Under the pieces are notes generated by a model that made no database searches, had not been told where the DNA came from, and saw only the letters and a program-made list of their open reading frames with translations. Positions 11,922-25,752 of a stretch of 64,000 nucleotides of DNA are shown in pieces. The stretch lies in assembly GCA_019722365.1 (NCBI GenBank), contig JADFUC010001905.1:18586-82585 (forward strand), read 5' to 3'. Made by a program: the position numbers and the translations under genes. This DNA is from Lithospermum erythrorhizon. Its lineage: Eukaryota > Streptophyta > Magnoliopsida > Boraginales > Boraginaceae. Position 1 is the stretch's first letter. Each line of letters starts with the position of its first letter.

Positions 11922-14362
11922 ATGTTTGGAGAAACACTAACTGATCCAGGAAAAGAAATCAAAGTTAGCTTTGGTTATCAATGCAATGGAAAGACAGAAG
12001 ATGGTGATAAAACAGAAGGAATCGTCATCCCAAATAATATGAAGCTTAAGAGAGCCAGTAGTTCCTTCTCTTGTCTGACTGGTGCTGCAATAAGTGCCAA
12101 CGCAACATTGGCCAACACAAATATTTGCAAGGGGTTATTTGGTGCAGAAATTTTGCCCACTTGGGACTCTCCTACTTCATTCCGCAGAATTCCTTCTTCT
12201 CCATCAATATCGAGATTGGATCTATTGTCGTCTTCACTCCAGAGTAGTATGTCTATCTTCAGTGGTAGTCCATCATCGCCAACCTACCTTGGTGAATCGG
12301 ATTCTTTATCATTCAATTCGATGAGTGCTCCTTCCCGAAATGAAAGCTTCCTGAATGCTCTTGAGGTCCAAGTAGCAGGTGGTGCAGCTGGCGAAGACAG
12401 AGTTCAAACAGTGTGTTCAGAAGAAAACGGATGGGTTTTCTGTGGAATCTATGATGGATTTAATGGAAGGGATGCAGCTGATTTTCTTACTGGAACTCTC
12501 TATGAATCAATTGGATATCACCTCAGTTCACTGGACAAGGAATTTGATCAGGAACCAACTGAATCTTCCGAGTGTTTGAGTTTAAACAGGATTCACCATT
12601 GTTCAGAGCAGCATCAAGTAATGACAAATGATAAAACTGACGTGTCTGGAAAAAATAGCATGGCATGTGATGATTTATTTCCTAGTAACGAGAGATCACA
12701 TGTGACCTATAAGAAAAGGGTTCTTAGTAGCCTTCAGAATGCTTTGATTCAAGCTGAACATGATTTTCTTCACATGGTTGAACAAGAAATGGAAGACCGT
12801 CCTGATTTGGTTTCTGTCGGTTCTTGCATATTAATTGTGCTTCTTCACGGGAAAAACTTGTATGTAGTTAATGTAGGTGATAGTCGAGCTGTTCTTGCAA
12901 CATGTCCACAATTCAGTGATTTCAACAATAGTTATGTACTGCAAGCTGTCCAGCTTACTGATAGTCATACTGTTGATAATGAAATTGAAAGAGCTCAACT
13001 GTTACATGATCATCCTGATGATCCAGCCACAATTGTGGGTGGTAAAGTCAAAGGGAAGCTAAAGGTTACTCGGGCACTTGGTGTTGGATACTTGAAAATG
13101 GTATATTTGTTTTGCTGTAAAATAAGAATAACAAGAAGTCAGAAAGAGTAACTACTCTTAGCGTGAGACAGATTTTGGTTTATTTTTTCATCTAGCGCAC
13201 CAACTATGAAATTCAACATTTTTCCTCATTGAATTCCATGTTTGTGTGAAAGAACTTGAATGTCTTGTTTGTGTTAAAGAACTTAATGGTATTAGTAGTA
13301 TGACTATTCTGTCTCCTTTTGTGCAGAAACACATGAACGATGCTCTGATGGGTATTCTTCGGGTCCGTAATCTTGTGAGTCCTCCATATGTTTCCATCCA
13401 ACCATCAATGACTGTACATGAAATTTCTCCGTCGGATCACTTCGTTGTGATCGGGAGTGATGGCTTATTTGACTTCTTCAGCAATGATGAAATCGTGCAG
13501 CTTGTCCATATTTATATATCAACTAATCCTTCTGGTGATCCAGCAAAATATCTGGTTGAGCAACTTGTTGTAAGAGCAGCTGATTGTGCAGGTATTGGTC
13601 AGTTTGCACTGTCTTTCAACAAAATATTTTGGTTTCTATCCTTTTAAATTGGGTGAGGTGCAACACTGCAATTTACCCATATTTTTCAAAAAGTTCTGAA
13701 GACCCTTTTTTTTTCGTATGCCCAAGTTATCCTCTTGGATTTTCTGAATATGTTCAACTCTCAAGTGGTTATTTGGGATGTTGACAGTGTCAATTGCATA
13801 CTTCCCAAAATCATTACAGGATAACATGTGCATCATTTTATAAAGCTCAATTGACGGAGAAGTAGTATCCTTCTCTATACTATATATAGGAATTGATTTG
13901 GGGTAGTCTCTCATTCTGTCATCTTTGAATAGATTTTATGCTTCTATTGGTTCGATTGATTCAGTTACAGTGAAATACAAAACAAAATGAAGAGACACTT
14001 ACACTACTGAACTGTGGTGTAGTTTACTAAATCACCATTAAATGTAATATTTCCAAATAATGATATGCAAGGGAATATCAATATTCTAAATGTAGAGAAT
14101 TTAAGAAAGACCAGACATATTAGAACCTTCCCTTTGTATGGAAGTTATTTGTTCTTAGAGCTCATACTGTGAGGTGTTACACATAGTTTAATGTAGGACA
14201 CTGCATATATTAATCTTATGCTCCCCTATTGCAGGTTTGACAACTGAAGAATTAATGAGTATCCCGGCTGGTAGAAGAAGGAAATACCATGATGATGTAA
14301 CAGCGATTGTAATCATTCTTGGGACAAATAAGCGCACATCAAAAGCATCTATATGCCTTTAA
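11922..14362 (+). CDS. Protein phosphatase 2C, POLTERGEIST-like/PP2C40 type
   Basis: Three coding exons, 11922-13100, 13327-13591 and 14235-14362, joined at GT-AG introns, give 523 residues. The family removes phosphate from Ser/Thr using two bound Mn/Mg ions. Metal-site motifs are visible in order: ED at 158-159, D178-GFNG in place of the usual DGHGG, VGDSRAV at 318-324, SDGLFD with D438 and D442, and DDVT at 501-504. A Ser-rich N-terminal region of about 140 residues precedes the catalytic domain, as in the Arabidopsis POL-like/PP2C40 branch, and an acidic insert lies between about 210 and 260. POL-like phosphatases act in stem-cell and developmental signalling; transfer of that role here is inference. 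The frame matches across both junctions: phase 0 at the first intron and phase 1 (G/GT glycine) at the second. The start is the first ATG after the predicted UTR intron. Reading through the first intron would give a shorter 409-residue product ending at 13151. Confidence 0.92.
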
Positions 14363-17300
14363 GGTCATCAGAAAATGGTACACCATTCAACTCAACTCCA
14401 AAGACTCGTTGCAACAGTGGTTTTTGAATTGCATAGTTATGTCTTACTCTCCGAACAATGTAGCTAGATTCTGAGACAAGCTCGATGTGCATATGTGTCT
14501 TAGATGGTTCTTATCTAAACTTCAAAAGTTTTTATTTGTCAACCATTATAATTATTTGTACATAGATTACCCTTATTGTTTAAGCGCATAAGGTGCATGT
14601 AGTTACTTTTTTGCAGAGAATGTGTGAACTTGAAGGGTTGTGTTTGGCATGCGGAATGGAATGAGGATGGGAATGCAATTATTAATTTTGATTCTATTTC
14701 TTGTTTTGGGAGTTAAAAGTTCTATTTATTCCATTCTCATAATTCTAAGTAGTTTCATTACTGCATAGTGCATTCATGGGATTCTCTATAGTTACCACTT
14801 TTGGTGGTATTAGCCTATTTCATGCATGAGGTATTGCAAATTATACGGAGTAATAAATTGTTAGTACCATTATAAGTAATATTCTTATAATTTGTAATTT
14901 AATTATATACGGAGTATTATATACAATAAATTTATCTTCACATGATATATTGAATATATTAGTATTGTATACTTCTATTTTAGTACTTTATTTTAATTTT
15001 TTTAATAAACTAAATAATATTTTTAGAAATATATTAATGTAATATAATATATAGAAAATATAGCTATTGTATTAATTATTATTCAAACTGAATAATATTA
15101 TTAGAAATATATTAATGTAATATAATATATAGAAAACATAGCTATTGTATTAATTATTTTCAAATCACATGCATCTTTATTATATACTACATTTAAGAAA
15201 TCAATTTGTTAGTTTGACAAATATGTAAACGATTTATTCTATATACTTCTATTTAAAAATTATTATTTATCTATTATCATAAGTCAGCTCTGTAAAGGAA
15301 AGTATATGATTCTTTTTGCATATTAAACAAAATAATACAATTTCTTTATAAGTTCATTCATTTCTCATATTCGTCGCATTACTACATTGAAGATGTATGG
15401 TCTCATGGTTAAAGATTATGCACATTATTGTTCGTCACATATTAGGCGACTTTATAACGATGAAATAGCATGTTATTGCTTTTTTTTGTAATTGGTTTAA
15501 ATTTTGATGATGACAATGAAATAGCTTGTTATTTCTTTTTTAGTAATTGGTTTCATAGTTTAGAATATCTGTATAATTTCGATTCGATTTATACCCTGAG
15601 AATATTCCTCTCCCTAAAGAATGATTGTTAGAGGCCTTATCTTGATTTTCTGTTATCTTGATTCCCTTTGTCGATGCTCATTTTATGCATTCTTGAACCT
15701 TCTGGGCTTCGGAAACCGTAAAGTAGAACAAGTGGGAGTTTATGCTTTCTTTTTGTTGAAATGGTGCATTGAATAGAATCCAAATAGAAGAGTTTATTTA
15801 TTTTGCATTATAGTTTAAATTTATGCTGCTTCTGCTTTCCCTCCTTTTCATTTATCTGTTCCTTGTGAAAATCAAACCAGCAACTCTAATCGAGCTTTGA
15901 ATTAAGAACGTTTTATCACACCCGTTCTCTGTTTTGATTCGAACTCCACTACTAGCCGAGATTATATGGTTGTTGTAGTCAAATACTCCCACCCGAGCAG
16001 GGTCAGAAACGAAATAACCCCATCGAATAAGGAGTCTTCGAAGTTCTACGGCTGAAAATGACCGGAACCTTTAACTCTTTGGAGGCTCTAAGTCGAGGTT
16101 CGATAATTCGAGCCGAAACGTTTAAACATGTTCGGCTCGCGTTATTAAAAAAAGATTGAACCAAAATTACAAATTGAAATCCCAAATCAAAATTTTATTG
16201 AAATCATAACTCAACTCACAAAATCAAAGCCCAATTGAACCAAAATAAACATTAAATTGAATAATTAAACCCAAAACCTGATTAATATCCTAAACCCAAA
16301 ATAAACATCAAATTGACAATTTTATTGAAACTTGATTGAGATCTCAAAATCTAATTAATTGAATCTTAAAATCTCAAAATCTAATTCAAACCCAACTGAA
16401 TTATTCTACATGCACCTTGGAAATACTCTGGCGTCGGCGATATGATGATGACGATGAAGAAAAAAGCAAAATTAGAAAGCTATCCTTGATGGCTTGATGA
16501 GGTTTCGGTCATGACTTGAAGTTGATGGGGTTTCGTTGGAAATTGTGGGGATGAGTGGGCGGTGGGGTGGGTGGCTTCTACTTAATTGAGTTTTTTGGGG
16601 GAGAGGATTTTAGGCTTCGGCTTAATTGATAAAGGGGGGTAGGGGGGGAAAGGATTTTCACTGTGACTCTATTTATGTAAAATGGAAAGGAGCTGAGTTG
16701 TTATACACAGTTACACACCCAAATAGTGTTTATTTAAGGGATGAAAAATGACTGCCCCTATTTTTAAGTATAGTAGTTACATAAATTATATTCATGACAA
16801 AATAACATTTCCAATCCTAAAAATTACTATTCACACAGATATTTGCCTGCTTTTTATATCATGTGTCGTGGGTAGGAGGGTTCGTTTATGATGGGTTGTT
16901 GACCAAAGTGACTTTGAGCCATGGGGGAGCACTATATTTGGGGCTAACCTTAATCCAAATTAACCTTTCGAACGATTTTCCTGGGCCGGTTCTCACGAAT
17001 TCACTTTAAAGGTTCGGGTTTCTTAAATGCCTACTTGTACCGAACTATTTCCTCAAGTTCTATTGATCCTGACCGACCGAACCTTCTGCTCATTTACGTA
17101 CCTAATCGAGTAAGTGTTTCTAGGCGGATGCACGAAATTGGAAGACGTTTTATGCTATCAATGCATGTTTTACCTATATTTTCCATTTTTACCCACATAG
17201 CCTAGTACAGTACTACTCTCTCATTTTATTATTTTATAATTGTAATGATCGGAAAGGCATAGAATTCATTGGGGGTAGCAGTGTCTTTGTGGTTTATTCC

Positions 17301-18691
17301 TTAATTTTGATGTAACTGTCTAGGACGTCCTATATAATGAATAGGAGGGAGTATATGGTAATTTTCAAAGATTTGAAATGTCATATGCAAGCCAAATTGT
17401 CAAGTATTTGCCAAGTCTCATAGCTTAATAGGGGTTTCTTTTAATTTTTTTCCCTATCAAGCATTGAATTTCTCAAAAAGGAATGTATATTGGACAAAAT
17501 AAAAAGGCGAAATTATGACTGGTGGTGAAGGGGTAGATTCTTATTCGATCTTCACTTTAGAATGTCAAATGAGCGATGAGAATATAATTAAAGACCGTTC
17601 ACCCACTGTAATGAGCTTCCAGACACAATTCGGCTCAAGAACTCAATATTTAAGCTTAAATTGCTGGGATCCTTAGCATTCAATTCTATTTGGTGATTGC
17701 TCAAAGACAAATAAATAGCGAATCGAATACCGGCATAACTCCACCACAATGTCAGAGTACGCCTAAGATACTTGTGACGCCAATATATCACATAGTCATG
17801 ACGCTATCAAGTCAGAGATCGGCCCAAGTGAGGACTAAACCTCTCAGAATCATCAAAAAAAAAAAAGATATATATACTTTCTCCATTCCAATAAAATCAG
17901 TTTTAATTTATTCTTTATTCATTTTTATGAGTTATTATTATAAAAATGTCAATTTGAATTAAGACGACATTTCGGCTTCTAAAGATTGGCCCATTTTGAC
18001 TTTTATTAATTCTCAATTTTAACCATGATTTTTTGTTTAGGATATATAATATTTAATGAGACCATATCAACGAAAAATATTTCAAACTCTTTCCATCACG
18101 TATTTTTATCAAATATTATACAACACAAATAAATATATTTAAGGCCAAAATTTAAAGCTTACAACTATAAAAAAAAGGACAATTCATGAATCTGAGTGAA
18201 AGCATATATTAAACTTTTCTCCCATTAAATTTTAAAAAGCTCAAAACTGTAAATCTCTACGCGATTGTCGGATTATTACTTATTACGCCTTAAAAAGATT
18301 GTCACATTTCGAAATTGTAATAATTGACCATTTTAATTTCAATCTCAAATATATTTAATTGTATTACATTAAATTTGGATATATTAAATTTAAATGAATT
18401 GAAAGTTATAAGTGTCAATTTCACAGGTTTGCTAGTAACTGAGAAATCTTAATTGTTCAACCAACCTAAATGCACTACTTAAAAGGTTTTCATGGATTAC
18501 AATTCCTAACCAATTACCAAAAATTGCTACATTTAAGAACATGGAAATCATCTCAAACCCAAAAGCACTATAGCATTTAGTGTTCTAGAAGGTAAGCAAC
18601 CATAAATGTGATACAATTTCTAGTCTTTAGCTATTTTTATGCACATAGATGAAATATAGAACCATCAGAAAGTTCATCCCACCAGAAGGAA
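14363..18691. other. Intergenic region between convergent PP2C and HIPP genes
   Basis: No gene is supported. The first few hundred bases are the PP2C 3'UTR and flank. The rest is AT-rich with a 78-base tandem duplication (15008-15163), an approximate 57-base repeat near 16239-16317 and a GC-richer segment near 16410-16640 with G-runs. A segment beginning near 14637 (gttgtgtttggcatgcggaa) resembles the start of common plant non-autonomous DNA transposons, but I could not find its other end. Confidence 0.6.
15008..15163. repeat. Two-copy tandem repeat, 78-base unit
   Basis: Two AT-rich copies with a period of 78 bases: the segment from 15008 to 15085 recurs from 15086 to 15163 with only a few differences, including aatatattaatgtaatataa in both. 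It lies in intergenic DNA. Confidence 0.9.
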
Positions 18692-20000
18692 TCACATGAC
18701 AAAGCAACCATTAGGGTTCTCATCACTCATAAATGCAAATGATTCCAGTTGAGTGGGATGAACAGTATAAACATCCGGTTCTCTAAATGCATAGGCATAT
18801 GAGGGACGCATATAGCACATAGGATCAGAACCATTACTGGGATAAGCAGCATTGTAGCTCACAACATATGTCTGAGGCTGATAGTTAGGACCATAACTTG
18901 GTGGATAGTTATATGGTTGATGAGGTGGTGGGAGGCCTTGTCCGACTTGATCGGGAACTTGAGACGGTCCCATATTGTTTTGACCGTCCAATCCAGGGTT
19001 AGTTGGCGCACCATTAGGCGGTCCTGGACCCATATTAGCACCAGCATTACTATTAGTATTAGCATTGCTACTCTTCTTTTTCTTTTTCTTCTTCTTTTTC
19101 GCAGTCGTCCCTCCAGGAGGACCGCCACCACCATTTTGAGGACCTGTCGGTGGCTTCTCCATTGTGGCGGTAGTTCCCGGCCCTGGAGGGTGTATCACAA
19201 TGGTCTCAACACTACCAAATTTCACTGATGGACCACGATTATTATTACTCCCACCACCACCACAACCATTCGTAGGCTGAATCACATGCTTTTCTTCAGG
19301 ATTGTCAGGATGATTCTCTTCATCTTCTTCATCGTCACTGTTCTGCTGTTTCCCTTCTTTTTCATTATCATTGCTTGATTTCCCAGACGACTTTTCTTTC
19401 TTTGAAGGCTTGTCCTGCCACAGTTCTGCCTTCTTTCCAGATTTCACCAGTTTCTTGATCAAACTGTGTCCATCAATGTTTCCAGTGACTATAACTTTTT
19501 GCTGCTGCATATCTATACTAATGGTATACACACCTTTCAAATATCAACAAACAAAAGGTGTTACATTCAAGTATTACCTCAAAGTTGCAACTTACTAAAG
19601 AAAAAGACCCAACTTTTCTTCCTAATACTAACAAACAGAAGATGTTACATTTAAGTATTAGCTCAAAGTGTCAACTATTAAAGTAGAAAGTCTAACATAG
19701 TAAAGTAAAAATTCGTTCAACAAAAGGAAAAATGCCCAATTTTGTTCAAACTGAACGGGTAAAGAAGAAGATGCTACCTTCAATGCTTTGAAGGACTCTC
19801 TTGACTTTCCTTTTGCACCCTTGACAATGGATGGAAACTTTCAAGACCCAAGTCTAGGAAAAAACCATAGGAAAATTAACAAAAGTTTAAAAAAAGAAAG
19901 CGGGGGTGAGAATTAGTAAGAGTAAGTTATGCATGCATGATAATATTACCTGGTATTGGAGAGGCTGTGGGGGTTCTTCAGAGGGTTGTGGTGAGGCCAT
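18692..20000 (-). CDS. Heavy-metal-associated isoprenylated plant protein (HIPP), single HMA domain
   Basis: Three exons on the minus strand, 20000-19950, 19853-19778 and 19533-18692, joined at GT-AG sites with consistent phase, give 322 residues. The N-terminal HMA domain (about 18-84) begins TWVLKVSIHCQGC; C27 and C30 form the CxxC metal-binding pair, and the domain continues through GVYTISID and a VTGNIDG turn. Next come an acidic, Ser/Asn-rich linker, Gly- and Pro-rich stretches, a run of about ten lysines, then an Asn/Gly/Pro/Tyr-rich tail. The last four residues, CFVM, are a CaaX box (C319), so the protein should be farnesylated and membrane- or nucleus-associated. HIPPs bind transition metals and partner proteins in detoxification and stress responses; the specific role here is unknown. 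The intron inside the HMA domain is at the position usual for the family. The start ATG is in a favourable context (ATGGCC). Confidence 0.93.
19540..19684 (-). repeat. Diverged tandem duplication inside HIPP intron 2
   Basis: A roughly 60-base segment at 19543-19600 (acaaacaaaaggtgttacat and following) recurs at 19629-19684 with about 86 bases offset and several substitutions. Both copies are inside the second intron, and the first abuts the acceptor of exon 3. It looks like an old local duplication. Confidence 0.75.
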
Positions 20001-21243
20001 GAGAGAGTGAATTTTGAGTGTTTGTTCTTTTAGGGATGAGTTGAATGGAGGAATATGAATGCTGAGATGAGAGTTGATAAACCATACTCGCTTCTGCTCC
20101 TAAAAGATTGTTTCATTGGATTTTATAATGAATCCTCGATCGTATATTTTATTCGAATCAGATAACAAAAAAATATATTTTAGATTTTTTTTCATTAATA
20201 TATTTTTTATTAAATATTATGCAATACAAATAAAAATATCTACAATCAAAATTTAATTATAAAAAATTTCAAAATTCAAAATTAAATAATTTTTTAGAAA
20301 TAAAGAGAATCATTGATAATAAGAAACCTTTACTCTCTGCAGTAGCCAGTAGGCAAGGTTCTTTGGTTCGCTATCAACTATGGTCAAGATTGAAATTGAC
20401 GTAAGATGCCCATTGCCTAGTGGTCTACATACTGACCTACACTAGAAGGGGCTTTTAAAAAATCTTTGATATACAACCAACCTATGGCTATATGTTTGTT
20501 TTTATGGTAAAAAAAACTGTTTGATGTGGGGGTTAACAGATTTGGGGGTGCTTTGAGAGACCTAGTACACCATCTATTCACCAAAAATAAATGAGTACAC
20601 TATCCACCAAATACGTCTCTCCAAATGAAATTAATCTCATCGACTGGGTGAAGGCAAGAAAAAAAGATACATTGTGACATCCTTAGGAGTTTTTTTTAAT
20701 GCTTAAATTTTGATATTTATTATGTGATTATTCAAATCTTGATAATTGAATTACCACTTTTTTTTATCAATAGTTAATATTGGAATAGGGCATTATAGAA
20801 TTTTATTTTTTGTATTAAAGAAAAACTCCTCCTACAATTATAGCATTCTGGGCATAATTTATTTCAAGATTTTTTGCTGAATTTATTCCAATTCGTTTTT
20901 ATTTTTTTGATTTTATTGCTTTTATTTTCATTCTTTTAGATTATAGTTTTATGTTTAGATAATTCATAATTCAATTTTTAAACATTCAATATAATTTTAT
21001 TTTAATTATTCATCAGCCTATATCCAAAACTCGAATTCAAATATATATGGAGAAACTACTTCTTCAAATTCGAAAACGTATTAAATTGCTTCATTGTTAT
21101 ATACATTAAATGCAAAACCAAATAGATACTAATATGCAGATTTAATAGAATGGTTACCACTATACGACAATGGTATTACACAATCGAATAAATAATATAT
21201 GGGCATGCAACATAAAAAATATGAAGAATTACTTACAATGAAA
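20001..21243. other. HIPP upstream region and AT-rich spacer
   Basis: The 100-150 bases just above the HIPP start are the likely leader and promoter; I see no clear TATA box. The rest is AT-rich with poly-A/T runs and no credible frame. Confidence 0.6.
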
Positions 21244-21639
21244 TTAAATTAACTTCACCCTCAAATTACATTCGATACTCCATCGGCTCAAGATAGTCTT
21301 CATATCTCCGAGCAACCTGATAGCCTCAACCGTGAACCAATCTGAACTTCTGGGAGATCCCTCTCTGGGAACCACTAAAAGATTGCCTAAAATCAACCTC
21401 CGCTGCAGGCTTATCCAAATTGCATACTCTCTCCAAGGCCTACTCATCCTCACCAAAAGATGGTCAATCGATGTACTCCCTAACCCCGCCGGGTCCACAC
21501 TGTACTCTTAATGCCATCTATACCTCTACCAGCTCGGCCACCGCCTTCCTCGGCCCCACCTCCCACCTCCCTTTGCCTACCCCGAGCCTCCACATCATGT
21601 TAGCCGCTTCTACGCCGGGCCGCCGGTGGCATCCCTCAT

Positions 21640-24010
21640 AAAATTACCAACACAAGAAAAGACTCAGACTTTCAACAAAAGACACAATCCAAAGCAACTC
21701 AAGGAAGAAAATTAGATAGACACACAACTGCTGGTCAAATAACTCCAAGAATTCAAACCTGTACCGATACCAAACTAAAACGACTGGCCTGTGTCGCCAC
21801 CCTGGCGTTAGAGTCATCACGATCCTGAACACCAGAGTCACAAAATCGACGGACGTACTCATTTTAAAGACAACCCTGCTTTTTTAAACAAATCGAAATT
21901 TTATAATAAAAGTCCTAAAATACGGCTTAGCCAGTAAACATCCATCGTGGCAATACCTAATCGCCACGTGCTCAATCCATAAAACATAAACTCCCCTAAA
22001 AAATACTTTTTACACGCTTTTCAAATATAGAAATAAAAATCGCCTTAGTCTCAAATCCAATACCACAATGATGTATACGACTAAAAAACAGTAAACAACA
22101 ACTACAATACTGACAAGACGATGGTGATCATCCGCCACCCGTCGCTTCACCTAAGTTCCTCCAAATCACGATCGCAATAAACAACAATGGTGATGTCAAA
22201 GTCGCCACTGGCCAACCCGACACGAAAGATCATGCCGCCAAGCATTAAATAAAAAGGTAGCCTCGCTGCCTTATCGAATACTTATCACGTGAGTAAACTT
22301 AGTCCACAAACAAAGAAACGGTAAAATATGCCTGTGAGTCACATATATATATACAAGCATAAACCTCCAAGAATAAAAAGAAAGATCCATATCAAGGCCA
22401 TAACTTATGAGATTTCAAGGGAATTTTATACATTCTATTATAACATAATACAAATCTAAGGCCCCAATATGAAATCAACCAAGATAAATCACACAATTCA
22501 TACTTAAACTATAACCATGAAAGTCCAAACAGATACCACAATTTAGCTATATCAATCATCCATCTCCAATCTCAACTATACCTCAAAAGCGTACCTAACA
22601 TCCACAATATACAACTCAACCAACTCAACATATCCAATTTCTACCACTAATGTGCATATAAACAACCTCAACTCCGCAGTGAGAACAACACACTCGCATT
22701 CTGTCAGACAAGGCAATAACAAATAATACCCAATACCGGGCATTTGGCGAAATAACACACTCAATAACAAGCAATGGTGCAATAACAACCGAACGATCCG
22801 CCTCCCATTAATCATTTCCTACTCTTTAGATAATTCCTTTTAATACTCAAATCATCCAACAAATCTCCATCTTAAATATCAACAACTCAAATCAACCGAA
22901 AGCCTACACCTCAAAACTCGACTCAAGCACATCCGAAATCACCCATGATTCCAACTGTGACATCTATCAATAGTCAAATCCTTACCAACTTCCAACATCC
23001 AATCAACAAGCATAACCCAAAATCTCCAATATCATGCTCAAATATCAATCACAATCAATAATATTCACATATATAAGTTTCAAGTAATCACACAAATAAT
23101 ATCATAGCTCACACAATTCAAGTAAATACATATATACACCCGTGAGATAACTACTCACCTCGGCTAGCTATATAAGCTCCACGCAATCACAACAACGAAT
23201 CTTTCCTTACTTATCACTAAACAAAGATTAAAATTATAATTACTACTTATAATATACAACTAGTAATATAGTCTTCTTACTTCTTATATTTTATCTCATA
23301 TTTATACTCCTAAAATAACCCAACAAAAGTTCCTATTATAACATTACTCCAACTTACAAAAATTATAGTTATCAACTTAACAACTCTGAAATAAAATATT
23401 ACTACGAAGCCGCTTAAACGAATTAATAAAACAACGAAATTCCAACCACCCCAAATCACTAATCAAATCGGCCCCCTCCCCCTACCCCAATTCCAACACT
23501 TTAAACAACTTCTAATCAATCCAACAATCAATTCCCCAACCAATTAATCCATATAATCAACCTTAAATTCAAAAAAATCCAATTACCAATTAACAATTTA
23601 CAAAAACCTAACTCCATAATATTCTCTCTCCAATCAACATCAAACATCCCAATTTATACTCCGTAACAACTATATTAAGATCCCCAAACATCATAATACA
23701 ATTTAAATTTTTTAGAAAAGTCAACCTAAAAGTCAACTAACCCAATCAACACATTTCTCTTAACCCCTAAAATCAATTATAATCACTACTAATCATATAA
23801 TTCAAGCCTGTAGGATACTTCTATGTACCATTTACAACTTTCAAAATTCAAACCAAAAAGTCAACTAAAGTCAACCTCTCCAAAACTTAAGAAAACATCA
23901 CAAAGCTTCAAACTTCTTACATTAACGAGTATAATCTATTTATGAAAGCATTTAAAATCAACTTTAAGATTCGAGCCTACAAAAGCACCTAAGAAATTCG
24001 TAAGAAAATT
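21640..24010 (-). mobile_element. Gypsy-type LTR-like block, minus orientation
   Basis: The plus strand is strikingly poor in G over about 2 kb. It contains repeated agtcaac words (23720-23880) and an ACTCACCTCG box (23153), which also occur in the 45,050-46,960 block (box near 46,233). This composition and word content match the LTR and untranslated leader of a plant Ty3/Gypsy element read on the minus strand. A C-rich patch at 21,480-21,640 may be adjoining leader or gag. I could not fix TG/CA ends or a target-site duplication, so the extent is approximate. The family is inferred. Confidence 0.45.
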
Positions 24011-24565
24011 TCGCGTGGGGGTTCAGCCCTCTCTATGGGGAAGAAAAGGAATTGGCTTTGTTTTGGATGAAGCATTTAAAATACTTATAAAGGATGGTGA
24101 GATATTTAAGGAATGGCTTAATTCCTGCCGGCTTTCTGCTAATTTCTCCACAGACTTAAATCTCAATGAACGATTCCAAACGTGTTATTCCTACATTACA
24201 TATTACTACTATCTCATACTGCCCCGATATATCGAGATACTATTCCAAAATTAATATATCATCTCCTGTCCCACCATCGATCGATAAATATAATTTAATA
24301 AAATTGTTAGTAGCGTAATCTGACATTACGTAAGTACTGAAACCAATGAGGATTCAATTTTGATATTCTTTATTAATAAAGATGAATAAATGCGAACAAG
24401 ACGCTATAACAAGCACATAAAGCAGTTAAGATATGTGTAAAAAAGAATAAATTACAAACTAGAAGTACATGACTAACATAAACATATATATATATATATC
24501 AACACATACTAGTATCGGACGGAAAACGCCATCCAAAAATTGTTTAAAAACTTAAATAAAGTATA

Positions 24566-25752
24566 CCTGTGATCATTTTAAATTGCATAAAATCTAACTT
24601 ACGTAAGAATAAATCACCAACAACTTTCACGGTTCTCCTTTGAATTTCAATCGCTAGCATCACAAAAACGAAACGCCTTCTGCAATGGCCGCACACCTCT
24701 ATATGGCCAATCAAGACGGCCCCGCTGTAACACAATGGTAGATTGGATGAAATAATCAAAGAAAACTATCAAGTTTGCACTAGATAATTTTCGTCCATTC
24801 ACTCTAGGGAGGGGGGGCCGAAATTTTGCTTCATGGAGGCTAGGTTTTGATTTTTGATTATTGTGATATAAAAACCTAATAAGCCTCACTTATATAGAGG
24901 TTTATTCTTTTAACCTAAAACCCCAACCGAATAGTTTAATATGCCGACTCGTTTAATTTAATTAAATAGTTAAGTAAACTAAATATTGACAAGTTATTAA
25001 TAATTAACTAACAAGTTACTAACGAGCTCAATCAACTATTAAATTAATTAAATTGACTAGTTAATTAATTCAGATTTATCCAATTTATACTTTACATTAT
25101 CAATGTAAAATTCCCGACAGAACATCTATCATTTACAATCAACTCTCAATTTGAAGTAGTTAGTCGCTTTTATCTCATACATGAAATATAACTGATTTCA
25201 ATTTAAAGAAACAATGCTTTATCTCATATATGAAATATAACTTAACGTCATCAGACAAGGCTGACCTTCTAGGGTTAAGATAATAGCAAATATAATAATA
25301 TAATAGACCATTAATATCATTATAACTAAGCATGCAATGGATCTAACAATCCGACATAATCCCCGGTATTATCGCTGAACATACCAGTAATTATGTAATT
25401 ACTATAATCAACGCTCCGCTTACGTAATCACATGAACTAAACTAGTAAATGAATTGTTAAGCAACAACGGCCTAATGGAGTATATTAAATGAAACTAATA
25501 ACTTATTGATTTAACAAGTATGTATTTATATAAATGTAACGGATACTACCTCCATTAGTAACACGTGAAATATGCATCGTTGTCAATCCTGTAATTAAAT
25601 GACGGTCTGTGGATGTCGCTCACCATCAACTATCTACTAATCTACACATTGGCACATCAATCGAAATCTCACCATTGGGCTTCTTTTAACAGATCTCGAT
25701 CTAACGTCAAATCCTACCATCTTATAATGCTACTGGTATCATATTTCTAACA
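24566..25752 (-). mobile_element. Probable Copia-type LTR (solo or fragment), minus orientation
   Basis: Read on the minus strand, the block opens at 25752 with TGTTAGAAATATGATACCAG, a start typical of plant Copia LTRs. It continues as AT-rich DNA with stretches such as attaattaaattgact and ends somewhere near 24,566. No internal Copia coding sequence adjoins it, so it may be a solo LTR. The other end and the flanking duplication are not resolved. Confidence 0.4.

Noticed and set aside
13101..13151. C-terminal end of a 409-residue PP2C
   Set aside because: The sequence after 13100 is intronic (gtatat donor); splicing to 13327 restores a conserved PP2C frame.
18859..19228. Overlapping frames on both strands across the HIPP gene
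   Set aside because: They are shadows of the Lys/Gly/Pro-rich HIPP exon; only the HIPP frame has an HMA domain, spliced continuity and a CaaX box.
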